A stretch of DNA of 64,000 nt from Bowmanella dokdonensis (GTDB taxonomy: Bacteria; Pseudomonadota; Gammaproteobacteria; Enterobacterales; Alteromonadaceae). Positions 19,904 through 29,060 of this stretch are shown here, piece after piece. The translations under genes and the position numbers were made by a program. The stretch lies in contig NZ_JAFKCV010000007.1 in NCBI RefSeq assembly GCF_017254865.1, positions 62,001 to 126,000 of the forward strand, written 5' to 3'. Below the pieces are notes generated by a model. That model worked only from the letters and a program-made list of their open reading frames with translations, was not told the origin of the DNA and searched no databases. How positions within the stretch are numbered: position 1 is the stretch's first letter; every line of letters begins with the position of its first letter.

Positions 19904-20572
19904 ATGAGCCAGACTGACAGTAAGGCCGAGGGTCTCAAAGGCCTCATTGAAGACTGGGCTTCGGACCAGCGCGCGTTCCGAGTTCCCTGGGGCAAGGCCA
20001 TGATGTGGATTTTTTTGCTCAGCGATACCTTTGTCTTCAGTTGTTTTCTGGTGGGCTATATGGTGGTTCGCATCTCGGTAACCGAGCCCTGGCCCCTGCC
20101 CACTGAAGTGTTTGCCCTGACTATAAGCGGCCAGTCCATTCCCCTGGTGCTGATCGCCATCATGACCTTTATCCTTATTACTTCCAGCGGCACCATGGCC
20201 ATGGCTGTCAATTACGGATATCGGCAGGACAAAATCAGGGCGGCCTGTCTTATGCTGGTCACTGCCTTGCTGGGGGCTACTTTTGTCGGCATGCAGGCCT
20301 TCGAGTGGAGCAAATTAATCGAGGACGGCGTCAGGCCCTGGGGCAATCCCTGGGGGGCGGCTCAGTTTGGCGCAGCCTTTTTTATGATTACCGGCTTTCA
20401 CGGTCTGCACGTGTCCATAGGGGTCATCTATCTGAGCATCGTGGCGCTGAAGATCCTGGCCGGCCATTATGAAAAAGCCGGCAACTACCAGATAGTCGAG
20501 ATTGCCGGGCTCTACTGGCACTTCGTCGATCTGGTGTGGGTCTTTATTTTCGCGTTCTTTTATCTGTGGTAG
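19904..20572 (+). CDS. Cytochrome c oxidase subunit III-like protein (second copy)
   Basis: 222 residues. MMWIFLLSDTFVFSCFLVGYMVVRIS, FFMITGFHGLHVSIGVIYL and GLYWHFVDLVWVFIFAFFYLW are classic subunit III blocks, and it is more typical of the family than its upstream neighbour. It starts three bases after the stop of the first copy, so both are made from the cox transcript. Whether both are in one enzyme or are alternatives cannot be told from sequence. Confidence 0.9.
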   Translation: MSQTDSKAEGLKGLIEDWASDQRAFRVPWGKAMMWIFLLSDTFVFSCFLVGYMVVRISVTEPWPLPTEVFALTISGQSIPLVLIAIMTFILITSSGTMAMAVNYGYRQDKIRAACLMLVTALLGATFVGMQAFEWSKLIEDGVRPWGNPWGAAQFGAAFFMITGFHGLHVSIGVIYLSIVALKILAGHYEKAGNYQIVEIAGLYWHFVDLVWVFIFAFFYLW

Positions 20573-20643
20573 GCATGTTTATGGCTGGTTTTAGGTTGTC
20601 AGCAGAACAGCTATATGGGGGATAGTTCCGCCCGGGAGGCAAT

Positions 20644-20964
20644 ATGCAACAGGCACAATCTCAAGGTCAGCAGCATCCCATTGGCCTGTATCTTAAAATC
20701 TGGGCATTACTTTTCGTGCTCAGCACCTTGTCCTATCTGGTGGACTATTTCCACCTTGAAGGGGCCCTGCGCTGGTCCCTGATCCTGATTTTTATGTTCC
20801 TCAAGGCGGGCCTGATCGTGGCAGTCTTCATGCATATGATGTGGGAGCGAATGGCCCTGATTACCGCCATTCTGGTGCCGCCCCTTTGTTTACTGGTACT
20901 GATTATGCTGATGGCCTCGGAATCCTGGTGGACCTTCCTGACCCGGCTGGATTTTTTCGGCTGA
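20644..20964 (+). CDS. Cytochrome c oxidase subunit IV (caa3-type small subunit)
   Basis: 106 residues, three membrane helices, with KAGLIVAVFMHMMWE, the core pattern of prokaryotic oxidase subunit IV (COX4_pro). A GGGAGG site lies six bases before the ATG. A 71-base gap separates it from the second subunit III gene, and it closes the cox operon. It is structural and binds no cofactor. Confidence 0.9.
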   Translation: MQQAQSQGQQHPIGLYLKIWALLFVLSTLSYLVDYFHLEGALRWSLILIFMFLKAGLIVAVFMHMMWERMALITAILVPPLCLLVLIMLMASESWWTFLTRLDFFG

Positions 20965-20980
20965 TTTGAACGTCCAGAGG

Positions 20981-21016
20981 ACGGAGGCGTGAATTCTCCT
21001 CACGCCTCACTCCGTT
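20981..21016. terminator. Hairpin between convergent cox operon and membrane-protein gene
   Basis: GAGGCGTGA/TCACGCCTC form a nine-base stem with a seven-base loop, extended by ACG on the left and, after a two-base bulge, by TCCGT on the right. There is no clear T run, so intrinsic termination is uncertain; its place between convergent genes suggests it protects both 3' ends. Confidence 0.4.
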
Positions 21017-21572
21017 AAGGCATGGTTTTCATAAAGTCATTGAATTTTTCCTGCCCTTTGACCACCCACTTGGGCGTGGCCTCTCCGGTACCGGCCAGTT
21101 TGAGTCTGGGGTGGTGCTCAACTATTTCACTCACTACGGCTTCCTGCTCCTGGTCGAGGTCCACAAAGAGCACATGTTTGCCTTGCTTCAACAACTTCTG
21201 AAAGCGCTTGAACTGATAGTTGGGAACCTGGATGCCAATCAGACCCCCTTCCCAGGTACAAAACCCCAGAATCACCACGGCCAGAAAGACAAAGGGCACC
21301 CAACCTGCGGCTGTCTCGGTCCAGCCCAGATAATAGGCCAGCACCAGTACCAGCACGGCCCCAATCACGCCGAATACCGCACCGACCTCGGTGGAATGGA
21401 CCACATCCTTTTTCAGCACATCCTCGATGGCATGCAGATGGTGTTTTTCCACTTCCGCGTCCTTTTCACTCAATACATGGATTTGGGGCTTGCTCAGCCC
21501 TCTGCTTTCCATTTCATCCTCGATCGCTTTCAAGTCACCCAGGTCATCGCTGATATAGTAATGGCGTATCAT
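21015..21572 (-). CDS. Membrane protein of unknown function, two central helices
   Basis: 185 residues: a soluble N-terminal part (MIRHYYISDDLGDLKAIEDEME, HVLSEKDAEVEKHHLHAIEDVLKKD), two adjacent glycine-rich membrane segments (about 77-120) reading GAVFGVIGAVLVLVLAYYLGW and WVPFVFLAVVILGFCTWEGGL, then a soluble tail. Homologues are common in gammaproteobacteria and are often named, with no basis known to me, as an NAD/FAD-utilising enzyme. The layout resembles stress-related membrane proteins that sense or bind through the termini. Start chosen at the ATG with AAGGAG seven bases upstream. Confidence 0.7.
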   Translation of the reverse strand: MIRHYYISDDLGDLKAIEDEMESRGLSKPQIHVLSEKDAEVEKHHLHAIEDVLKKDVVHSTEVGAVFGVIGAVLVLVLAYYLGWTETAAGWVPFVFLAVVILGFCTWEGGLIGIQVPNYQFKRFQKLLKQGKHVLFVDLDQEQEAVVSEIVEHHPRLKLAGTGEATPKWVVKGQEKFNDFMKTMP

Positions 21573-21707
21573 GATTCGCTCCTTACCCGCCGCGAGACGG
21601 ATTGTTAATTGATTGTAAACAATCACTGGAAGTATAGCGTTGTTTGAAAAATACCGCTTAATTCAGGACATTGACTGTTTCTACGCGCACAGGACCAGAG
21701 TGGATCC

Positions 21708-22610
21708 TTACCCCTGCCACAGGACATCTGCCCACAGGGCCAGCAGTACCAGGCTCAGATAAAGGAGGCTGACCAGAAACAATTGCCTGGCTCTGTTACG
21801 ACTGAAGCAATTGAACAACTGGCAGGCCCGCCAGACCATCAGCGAGCCACATGCCAGTGCTGTGGTCAGGTACAGTTTTCCCCCCAGTCCCAGTACAGGT
21901 GCCAGCAGGCTGATCACCAGCAAGGCGATACTGAACACCAGGATAATGCTGCGTGTGGCCAGGCTCCGGTCCGGGCGATCCGGCAACAGTTTGAAACCAC
22001 CGCGCCGGTAGTCCTGTTCGTACAGACAGGCCAGGGACAGGAAATGAGGGATCTGCCAGAGGTACAGCAGGCAACCCAACACCCAGGCGGGCAGGCCTAG
22101 CTGACCATTCAGGGCCACCCAGCCCATCATAGGGGGCAGGGCGCCGGTCAGCGCGCCGGCCAGCACCGCCAGGCTGGTGCGGGTTTTCATCGGGGTGTAG
22201 ACAAACAAATAGCTGTACCAGGTAAACAGGCCCAGGGCCGCCGCCATAAGATGCAAAGAACCCAGCAATCCCAGTCCGGTGGCGGACCAAAGGAGGCAGG
22301 CGGTCAGGGCAGTTTGCCGCGCCAACTGACCGGTAGTCAGGGGCCTTGCACGGGTTCTGAGCATCCTGGCGTCACGGTCTGCTTCCCACCATTGGTTAAG
22401 GCCGTTGGCCCCCATGGCAAGTAGCTGGCTGCCAAGCAACAGGCACAGGCCCCGCAGGGAAAACAGACTGCCCCCGGCCAGTACGAAACCCGTGAGGGCA
22501 GAAAAGGTCACCATGGCCGACAGCCTGGCTTTACCCAACTGCAGATACAGGCAAGTTCGTGTTTTGAGGTGGTGGGTAAGGGGCGGTGTCGCCCCGATTG
22601 CTCGGTTCAT
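21708..22610 (-). CDS. cyoE: Protoheme IX farnesyltransferase (heme O synthase), UbiA family
   Basis: 300 residues, about nine membrane helices. The prenyl-diphosphate binding motif reads NQWWEADRDARMLRTRARPL, matching the N-x3-D/E-x2-D-x3-RT-RP pattern of CtaB/CyoE, and a second aspartate-rich loop YEQDYRRGGFKLLPD matches the other. It adds a farnesyl tail to heme B to make heme O, needed by the bo3 oxidase and as precursor of heme A for the caa3 oxidase. It is downstream of the cox operon on the opposite strand. No ctaA (heme A synthase), Cox11 or SURF1 gene is in this window. Confidence 0.88.
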   Translation of the reverse strand: MNRAIGATPPLTHHLKTRTCLYLQLGKARLSAMVTFSALTGFVLAGGSLFSLRGLCLLLGSQLLAMGANGLNQWWEADRDARMLRTRARPLTTGQLARQTALTACLLWSATGLGLLGSLHLMAAALGLFTWYSYLFVYTPMKTRTSLAVLAGALTGALPPMMGWVALNGQLGLPAWVLGCLLYLWQIPHFLSLACLYEQDYRRGGFKLLPDRPDRSLATRSIILVFSIALLVISLLAPVLGLGGKLYLTTALACGSLMVWRACQLFNCFSRNRARQLFLVSLLYLSLVLLALWADVLWQG

Positions 22611-22674
22611 AGGCTCAAGCTTAGGAGACCCAAATGAGGTTGCAAGGGTGGTCCCGGATGCCTGGGGGTTGATC

Positions 22675-23520
22675 TCAGGGAATCAGAAAGAGTTCCGGAT
22701 TCATGATCACCAGAATATTGTAGGCTTCCACCCTGGCATAGCGGATGGCTTCCTCCACTTCAGCTTCGGTGATTTTCAGGCTGTTGAGGAGCGGCTCATG
22801 AATCATCTGCGCGTAGCGAAATCTGTCCTTGTAAACAATCAACTGCGCAATACGCACGGACAAATAAACAATGGCAACGTCCGTCTGCGTGAGGGCCAGG
22901 GGCAGATTGTGCTGGTTGCTGATGGGAGTGAAAAGGCTGGATGGCAAGTTCCACAGCATCAGAATCTCGCCGCTGCACTCGGCGTAGGTAAAGCCCAGGA
23001 CGCGCTTTTGCTGATCCCAGGGTAACTGGGTTTCTCCAAAGGCCTCACATTGTGCTGCCAGTGCCGGCGAGCGACTGGCTACCGCCAATTCGCCGAAGTT
23101 GTGCAGCAGGCCGAGCAGGAAGAACCGTTCCTGATCCCTGAGGCCCAATTCCTCGGCCAGTTGTTTGGCGACCAGACCGGCAAACACGCTTTGCTGCCAA
23201 AAGCGTTCCAGATCGATGGCATTGTTTTCGAAGTGCTTATAGGCGGTGCGGGCCGTTTCTGTCATCACCAGGTTATACAACGCCTTGGCGCCAATCACAT
23301 TGACCGCCCGGCTGATGGTGCTGACTTCGGACGGGAAGCTGTACAGGGCGCTGTTGGCCAGTTTGAGCAATTTGACGCTCAGAGAGGGATCCAGGGACAC
23401 CACATTGGCAATGTCTTCGGCGCTGGAGTTACCGTCCTCCAGCAACTCCTTGATCCTGGTACAGGCATCCGGCAGAGCAAAGGAATCTGTTACTGCCATC
23501 GCATAGTCAGTTGCATGCAT
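22675..23520 (-). CDS. HDOD-domain protein
   Basis: 281 residues, most of them an HDOD domain: DIANVVSLDPSLSVKLLKLANSALY, SFPSEVSTISRAVNVIGAKALYNLV, then FFLLGLLHNFGELAV. HDOD proteins resemble HD phosphohydrolases but lack the metal-binding HD pair; here LLHNFGEL has HN in place of HD. They act as signalling scaffolds in motility, biofilm or stress pathways. No second output domain is present. Transcribed alone. Confidence 0.88.
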   Translation of the reverse strand: MHATDYAMAVTDSFALPDACTRIKELLEDGNSSAEDIANVVSLDPSLSVKLLKLANSALYSFPSEVSTISRAVNVIGAKALYNLVMTETARTAYKHFENNAIDLERFWQQSVFAGLVAKQLAEELGLRDQERFFLLGLLHNFGELAVASRSPALAAQCEAFGETQLPWDQQKRVLGFTYAECSGEILMLWNLPSSLFTPISNQHNLPLALTQTDVAIVYLSVRIAQLIVYKDRFRYAQMIHEPLLNSLKITEAEVEEAIRYARVEAYNILVIMNPELFLIP

Positions 23521-24035
23521 AATCTTCAGTACTCAATGGGCTTACCGTCACATTCTATTTGAGAATAGCCGAAAGCAACCAGGTTTAAACCAAAAAGAAC
23601 GCTAAATTATGCAATCCTGACATGAGGTTGTCTTCTTTTTCGCTCACCTGACACAGAGGATAGCGTCCCTTGCTCCTTAGGCTGCGCCCCGTCAATGTCT
23701 GACAGCCCGGGAAGGACATGGGCGCTGGCAAGGACAAAAGCATTTGAGGCCCTGACCAGACAAGGATGCCAAGCCGGAGGGGGAAAGCGGTTGACTGTAT
23801 TAGGAGCAGCAGGGTAGGCATTCGATCCATAGCGGGTTCTCTGCTGGAACAGGAACTGGACAAGATCCTGTAGATCAGGGCGCTCTGGCTAGACGACTGG
23901 GTTTTCACCTGTCAGGTAAATCGGGACGGGGTTCCCCTTTTGCCCTTAGTTCAACTTTTCAGAAACACTGAATCGATTTTTCGCAATTATCCTTGGGCTG
24001 TTTCATCACTAGAATGCAACCAATAGTTTTTAGTG
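23521..24035. other. Intergenic region between divergent HDOD and PagL-like genes
   Basis: About 515 bases with no gene I can support. A minus-strand frame at 23585-23908 has no ribosome site and an amino-acid make-up unlike a folded protein. The stretch is less GC-rich near 23930-24035, just upstream of the lipid A deacylase gene, and likely holds that gene's promoter. Confidence 0.4.
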
Positions 24036-24575
24036 ATGAAATTATCAATGAAGCATATATTAATTTTATTGTTTTTACTGACGGCCGTACTTCCTTCCTC
24101 CACTCAGGCCGATCAGGCCGTCGCCTTGGATCTGTTGCTCGGAGAGGGAGATTTGACCGGCCTGAGGCTGGCTTATCGTCCTTATCACTTGCCGGTGGGC
24201 AGTATCGACTGGCTGGGTGAGGTGGAGGTCTATTTCGAATTCAGCGCCAACTTCTGGGAGTATGGTGCCGACAATCACCATGACACCAATCTGGCACTGG
24301 CGCTCTCGCCGGTGATTTCCCAGCAATTTACGACGCTTTACGGCCGTCCGCTGAAATGGGAATTCGGCATCGGCGTCTCGCTGGTGGAAGACACCCGCTT
24401 CGCCGGTAAGGATATCGGCTCCCACTATCAGTTTGAGGACAGGCTGGGCCTGGTTCTGGTGCTCGAAGACCAAGAATCGGTGACCATGCGCTATATGCAC
24501 TATTCCAACGGAGGCCTTAATGACAACAACCCCGGGATGGATTTTCTTAACCTGTCCTATGCGCTGAGGTTCTGA
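24036..24575 (+). CDS. pagL: Lipid A 3-O-deacylase, PagL family
   Basis: About 179 residues with a signal peptide (cleavage likely after STQA) and an eight-stranded outer-membrane barrel ending in F (LSYALRF). The PagL active-site region is clear: RYMHYSNGGLNDNNPGMDF contains the catalytic histidine and serine as HxS, and an asparagine ten residues after the histidine. The family's acidic triad member is usually Glu, and here the likely position is Asp. The enzyme removes the 3-O acyl chain of lipid A in the outer membrane, modulating its immune and barrier properties. A GTG start one codon earlier is equally possible. Confidence 0.85.
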   Translation: MKLSMKHILILLFLLTAVLPSSTQADQAVALDLLLGEGDLTGLRLAYRPYHLPVGSIDWLGEVEVYFEFSANFWEYGADNHHDTNLALALSPVISQQFTTLYGRPLKWEFGIGVSLVEDTRFAGKDIGSHYQFEDRLGLVLVLEDQESVTMRYMHYSNGGLNDNNPGMDFLNLSYALRF

Positions 24576-24588
24576 TTTGCGTGGAGTC

Positions 24589-24629
24589 GCCTCACCGGCG
24601 AACCGGTTCAGCCGGTGAGGCATACTTTT
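24589..24629 (+). terminator. Rho-independent terminator after pagL
   Basis: Eleven-base perfect stem GCCTCACCGGC (24589-24599) / GCCGGTGAGGC (24611-24621) with an 11-base loop that is itself self-complementary (AACCGGTT), followed by ATACTTTTG. It separates pagL from the SMC-like operon starting at 24754. Confidence 0.8.
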
Positions 24630-24753
24630 GTATCCCTTTGAGCCCTCTTCAAACGTACCAATCCGTCGCTATTGTGGGTAAAATCCAGGCTTTGTTTTCA
24701 ATCCAGCCAGTCGAAGGCTGGCAGTGGCCAGGCCACCATAATAAAGGAATCCC

Positions 24754-27700
24754 ATGCCAGGATTAGTCCGCCTTATTCTGATCGATACCCACCTGCCCGG
24801 GGTGGTGGAACTCAAGCTCGACGGCCACACCAACATCTGTGGCACCAATGCCTCCGGCAAAACCACCCTTCAGCGTCTGATCCCGGTGTTTTACGGCGAG
24901 TACCCCAGCCGGGTGGTACCGGCCACACGTGACAGTTTCGAACGCTGGTATCTGCCCCGTGAATCCAGCTTTATTATCTATGAATACCTTACGGGCGAGG
25001 AGGAGCTGGCGCAACTGGTGCTGACCTCCGGCGGTAACGGCGTTAACTACCGCTTTCTTGCCAAGGGCTTCGAGCTGGAAGACTATCTGTTTAAGAACAA
25101 AAACGGCAGCCACGCCAGCCTGCCGGCAGTGGAGCAGGCCCGTTCCCTGGCCCGTAACGGCTATACGGTCAGCAAGCAGCTCAACACCAAGGAGTTTCGG
25201 GCTGTTCTGCAAAACGACAGGACGGTGATCAACGGCTCCACCAACGGCCGGGAACTACTTGGTTATGCACGACTCTTTGCCCTGTGCAGCGCTCAGCAGA
25301 GCCTGCGTCACATTGAAAAACTGGCCAAGGCGGTGCATTCCCGTGAAGGCAAGATGGAAACCATCAAAGCCATGATTGCGGCCATTCTTGAAGAAGACGG
25401 CGTCCAGCCGCCCAGTTCCAGCCTGAGTCGCAACAAGGTGGAAGACTGGATCCGTGAGTGTCACCTGATCAAGGAGTTCGATGCCATTCGACCCCAGTTC
25501 ACCCGTCTTGAGCAGGCCAATCATGAACTGAGCGGCAACGAAATCCGCCTGGCACAGCTCAAACAACAGTTTTCTGTCGATCTCAGCCATCTGGCGGCCA
25601 CCATCCTCGAGCAGGAAGGCAGGCTGGAAGAAAACATCCTGGCCATTCGCAAACAGGAGAGTGACTGGGCCCTCACCCGGGATAACCTGAACCAGAAGCT
25701 GTCCGAGGCCAAATCCGAAGTGCGCACCTATGAATCCGATCTGGAGCGGGTCGAGGAGGAATATCAAAACTGGCAGGACAAGGACATCGAAATACTGCAG
25801 AGCAACCTGCACAAGCTGCCCCAGTGGCAAAGCCAGTTGGACGGGGCCCAGTCCCGCTACAGCCTGCTGACCGATCAGCACCAGGACGTGGAGTCCAGCT
25901 TCAACAGACAGGTTGCCGCCATCAGCGAAAAGCTCAACCAGGAGCAGGAGTTGTATGGCGAAAAGCAGCAGGATCTGAAGGAAAAACTGGCCGATGCCCG
26001 CACCGATGAACAGCGCAAACTGGCCGAACTGCGCCAGGATTACCAACAGCAGCAGTCAGAGGTCAGGCAGGATTACCAGCAGCGTCTTCAGGAGCTAAAG
26101 GTTCAGCATGCGGATTATTCCAGCGCCCTGAGAAACAGTGGCTTCAACGAGTTCGAGCAAAGCCAGGTGGCCCTGCTGGAGGAGAGTATCAGCGAGGCGG
26201 CCGCCCTGGAAGATGCCGGCCGTGACCAGCAACGCCGTCTGCAACAGGAACTGGGCCAGGCACAAAAAGCCCGCAGCCATGCTGTGACTGAGCTGGAGCA
26301 AAGCAGAAAGCACCACGCCAGAACCCAGCAGCAGGTAGACAAGGTTGAAAGCCTGTTATATCCGGGTCAGGGCAGTCTGCTTGAATTTGTGCGTCGCGAA
26401 TTGCCCCACTGGCCGGAGGATCTGGGCAAGGTAATCAATGCCGAGCTGTTGTCCCGCACCGACCTCAAACCAGCCCTGGCGGATAAGACTGATTCCCTGT
26501 TCGGACTGCACCTTGAGCTGGCCAGCCTCGCCACGCCGGATTATGCCCAGAGCGAGCAGCAATTGCAGCAGCAACTGGCAATGGCCCAGCAGCAGCAGGC
26601 CGAAGCCGTGGCCCAGCAAAACCAGGCCGAACAGAAGCTGGCCCAGACCAGTGAACAGGTGCGCAACCAGGAACTGAAGCTGGCCCAGGCCGACAGCGAA
26701 CAGCGCACCCTGGAAGCCAATCGCAAGCGCCTGCAACAGGACAAGGAACAGCTGCTGCAGGAATATCGCGCCGCCCTGGCTGAGCGTAAGCAGCAGAACA
26801 AGGACAGGCTGAAGGATAACGAAAAGCGCCAACAGCAGTTAGAGGCCCAGCAGAAACAGGCCCTGGAAGAGATCCACGACCAGCAGCGTGATGCCGAAAC
26901 CGAATTACAATTCCACTGGCAGCAGGTCACCGATGAGCTGCGTAGCCAGATTGGCCAGGTGGAACTGCATCTCAAGCAGTCTCGTCAGCAGGCTGCCAAC
27001 GACAAGCAGCAGGCCCAGACCTGGCTGCAGAACGAACTGGCCAAGCGCGGCGTGGATGTGGATGAGATCGCAGCGTTGCGTAAACAAATTGAAACCCTCA
27101 AGGCCGATATCCTGCGTACCGAGAATCATCGTAGTCTGGTCAAGGACTATGAGCACTGGCACGCAACCGTATATTTGCAGCATAAGGTCACCTGGCAGCA
27201 GGGGCTGGCCAGGGCCAGGAAAGTGCTGGCCGAATCTGAGCGGGAACTGGCTAAACAGGAAGGGCAGTACAAGGAACGGCGCGGCCAGCTTAGGGATCAG
27301 CAGACCCGCGCCGAACAGTTGCTCAAAACGGCCAGGGAACAGGACATGGACGTGCAGGCGATTCACCGTCAACTGGCGAAACTCAGCCTGCCTCACACCG
27401 AACCCGGGGCGGATAAAAACAGTATCGTCCAGCGCCTGGGCGAAGGTCAGCAATTGCTGCAAAGCCGCGAGAAATTGCTGGCGGACATCAAGGCCTACGT
27501 GGAGCATTTCGATTCCCTGATTGCCAGCCAGGCTGGCACCGGTCTGGCCGATACCTGGGAACGCTCCCGGGAGGAGTGCGCCCTGATCAATGCCCAGGGT
27601 GTGCGCACCGTGGATCATCGTCGTCTGGTCAGCCATCTGGATCAGTTGCTCAATGTGCTGATACCGCAGAAGATCCAGGGCCTGCGTGACCTGGGCCGGA

Positions 27701-28428
27701 CCTTTGGCGCCGATCTCAGCCAGTACTACAAGGTCCTGGAGGATATCGACAAGCGTATCGTCAGCCAGAGTCGTCGCATCAGCCAGGAAGTGGAAGAAGA
27801 GCTGTTCCTGGATGGGGTATCGGACTCAGCGGTACGCATCCGGTCGCGCATCAGTGAGCTGGAGTTCTGGCCCGAGCTGTCCCAGTTCAACCAGTTGTAC
27901 CAGGAATGGCTGGAAGACGGTGCCAGCGAGCTGCCCAGTGACGACTACGCCACCAGCATGCGCCGGGTCATGGATATCCTCGGTCGGGCGGCCCTGTCAG
28001 GGGGAATAGGTAAGTTGCTGGACATCGAGCTCAAACTGCGCGAGGGCAAGAGCGATTTGGTCATTCGTACCGACCGGCAGCTTAACGAATCATCCAGTCA
28101 TGGTATGGCCTATCTCATTCTGTGCAAGTTTTTGCTGGCCTTTACCCGATTGTTGCGCGGCAAGGCGGAGGCGGTCATCCACTGGCCCATCGATGAGCTG
28201 GGCACCCTGCACCAGAGCAATGTGAAAAAGATTTTCGATGCCTGCCAGAACAATAATATCTGCGTGGTGGGTGCCTTCCCCAATCCGGAGTCCGAGGTAC
28301 TGACCCTCTTTGACAACCGCTATCTTATCGACAAGGCCAGCCGTAAGCTGCAGATAGTACAACCCAAGGTCAGCATTATCGGGGAGCGCCTGCGTCAACG
28401 GGCCGAGCAACAGGAGAAAAGCGCATGA
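24754..28428 (+). CDS. SMC-like ATPase of an MksB/JetC-type condensin (DUF3584-like)
   Basis: 1224 residues. The Walker A loop GTNASGKTT is at residues 30-38 and a YLP motif at 66-68; GKT plus YLP in a protein of 943-1234 residues are hallmarks of the DUF3584 family as I recall it. A very long glutamine- and charge-rich coiled coil spans about residues 235-930. Near the C-terminus a signature-like NESSSHGMAYLIL (1111 on) and a Walker B IHWPIDELGTL (D1147, E1148) complete a head ATPase. MksB, MukB and JetC load on DNA and extrude loops. AAGGAA lies six bases before the ATG. First gene of a four-gene operon, ATGA overlap with the next. Confidence 0.9.
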   Translation: MPGLVRLILIDTHLPGVVELKLDGHTNICGTNASGKTTLQRLIPVFYGEYPSRVVPATRDSFERWYLPRESSFIIYEYLTGEEELAQLVLTSGGNGVNYRFLAKGFELEDYLFKNKNGSHASLPAVEQARSLARNGYTVSKQLNTKEFRAVLQNDRTVINGSTNGRELLGYARLFALCSAQQSLRHIEKLAKAVHSREGKMETIKAMIAAILEEDGVQPPSSSLSRNKVEDWIRECHLIKEFDAIRPQFTRLEQANHELSGNEIRLAQLKQQFSVDLSHLAATILEQEGRLEENILAIRKQESDWALTRDNLNQKLSEAKSEVRTYESDLERVEEEYQNWQDKDIEILQSNLHKLPQWQSQLDGAQSRYSLLTDQHQDVESSFNRQVAAISEKLNQEQELYGEKQQDLKEKLADARTDEQRKLAELRQDYQQQQSEVRQDYQQRLQELKVQHADYSSALRNSGFNEFEQSQVALLEESISEAAALEDAGRDQQRRLQQELGQAQKARSHAVTELEQSRKHHARTQQQVDKVESLLYPGQGSLLEFVRRELPHWPEDLGKVINAELLSRTDLKPALADKTDSLFGLHLELASLATPDYAQSEQQLQQQLAMAQQQQAEAVAQQNQAEQKLAQTSEQVRNQELKLAQADSEQRTLEANRKRLQQDKEQLLQEYRAALAERKQQNKDRLKDNEKRQQQLEAQQKQALEEIHDQQRDAETELQFHWQQVTDELRSQIGQVELHLKQSRQQAANDKQQAQTWLQNELAKRGVDVDEIAALRKQIETLKADILRTENHRSLVKDYEHWHATVYLQHKVTWQQGLARARKVLAESERELAKQEGQYKERRGQLRDQQTRAEQLLKTAREQDMDVQAIHRQLAKLSLPHTEPGADKNSIVQRLGEGQQLLQSREKLLADIKAYVEHFDSLIASQAGTGLADTWERSREECALINAQGVRTVDHRRLVSHLDQLLNVLIPQKIQGLRDLGRTFGADLSQYYKVLEDIDKRIVSQSRRISQEVEEELFLDGVSDSAVRIRSRISELEFWPELSQFNQLYQEWLEDGASELPSDDYATSMRRVMDILGRAALSGGIGKLLDIELKLREGKSDLVIRTDRQLNESSSHGMAYLILCKFLLAFTRLLRGKAEAVIHWPIDELGTLHQSNVKKIFDACQNNNICVVGAFPNPESEVLTLFDNRYLIDKASRKLQIVQPKVSIIGERLRQRAEQQEKSA

Positions 28429-29060
28429 TCAGTGAACAGGGTCGTATTCTTGAGCGCCTGCTGGGAGGCGATTTTATCTGCGAAATCAGTGATGAGGACG
28501 CCTGGCGCTATCTGCAGCAGCCCGGTCATTTCGAGGCGGTGGATCAATACCTGGCCACCCTGAATCGCAGTCTGTCTACGGCTGCCGAAGGGCAGGTGTT
28601 TTTCGCCGCCTACCGCACCCTTGGCGACAACGAGCGCAAGGTACTGTCCACTCAGTTCCAGGAAATTGCCGCCGGCCTGATGCCGCTGGTGGAATGGCTG
28701 CTACTGATACAACAAAGCAGCGGATCGGACGTGCCGGTGACCCAGGGCAGTACCATTCGCTCCAATGAACTGCAGACAACCATCGAGGATACCCCGGCCT
28801 TTAAGGAGCAACTGGCCAAGATTGCCCGCTACCGCTTATTCAATTCCAACAGCACTGAAGTGGTGGGGCAGCTTAACCTGGTCTTCAAACGTCTGACGGA
28901 GCTTGGCTATCTGTTGCGGCCTAATCCCGACAAGCAGATTTATATTGCCACCGGCAAAGTGGAATATCTTTATGAGGTGTTGCGCTTTATCGATGAGACA
29001 GAAGCCCTGTCCCTGTCCGAACAGGCCGAATCGGCCATTGCCCAGGGCAGTCTGCTATGA
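28425..29060 (+). CDS. MukE/MksE/JetB-like (KITE) subunit
   Basis: 211 residues, mostly helical with two winged-helix-like stretches: the second reads RYRLFNSNSTEVVGQLNLVFKRLTELGYLLRPNPDKQIYIATGKVEYLYEVLRFI. The size, the position between an SMC ATPase and a kleisin-like gene, and the ATGA overlaps at both ends fit the KITE subunits (MukE, MksE, JetB), which bind the kleisin and regulate the ATPase. The assignment rests chiefly on context; sequence similarity to known KITE proteins was not testable here. Confidence 0.72.
   Translation: MISEQGRILERLLGGDFICEISDEDAWRYLQQPGHFEAVDQYLATLNRSLSTAAEGQVFFAAYRTLGDNERKVLSTQFQEIAAGLMPLVEWLLLIQQSSGSDVPVTQGSTIRSNELQTTIEDTPAFKEQLAKIARYRLFNSNSTEVVGQLNLVFKRLTELGYLLRPNPDKQIYIATGKVEYLYEVLRFIDETEALSLSEQAESAIAQGSLL

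Noticed and set aside
23585-23908. Possible 107-residue minus-strand protein
   Set aside because: No ribosome site, Ser/Pro/Leu-rich composition and no recognisable domain; it lies in a plain divergent intergenic region.
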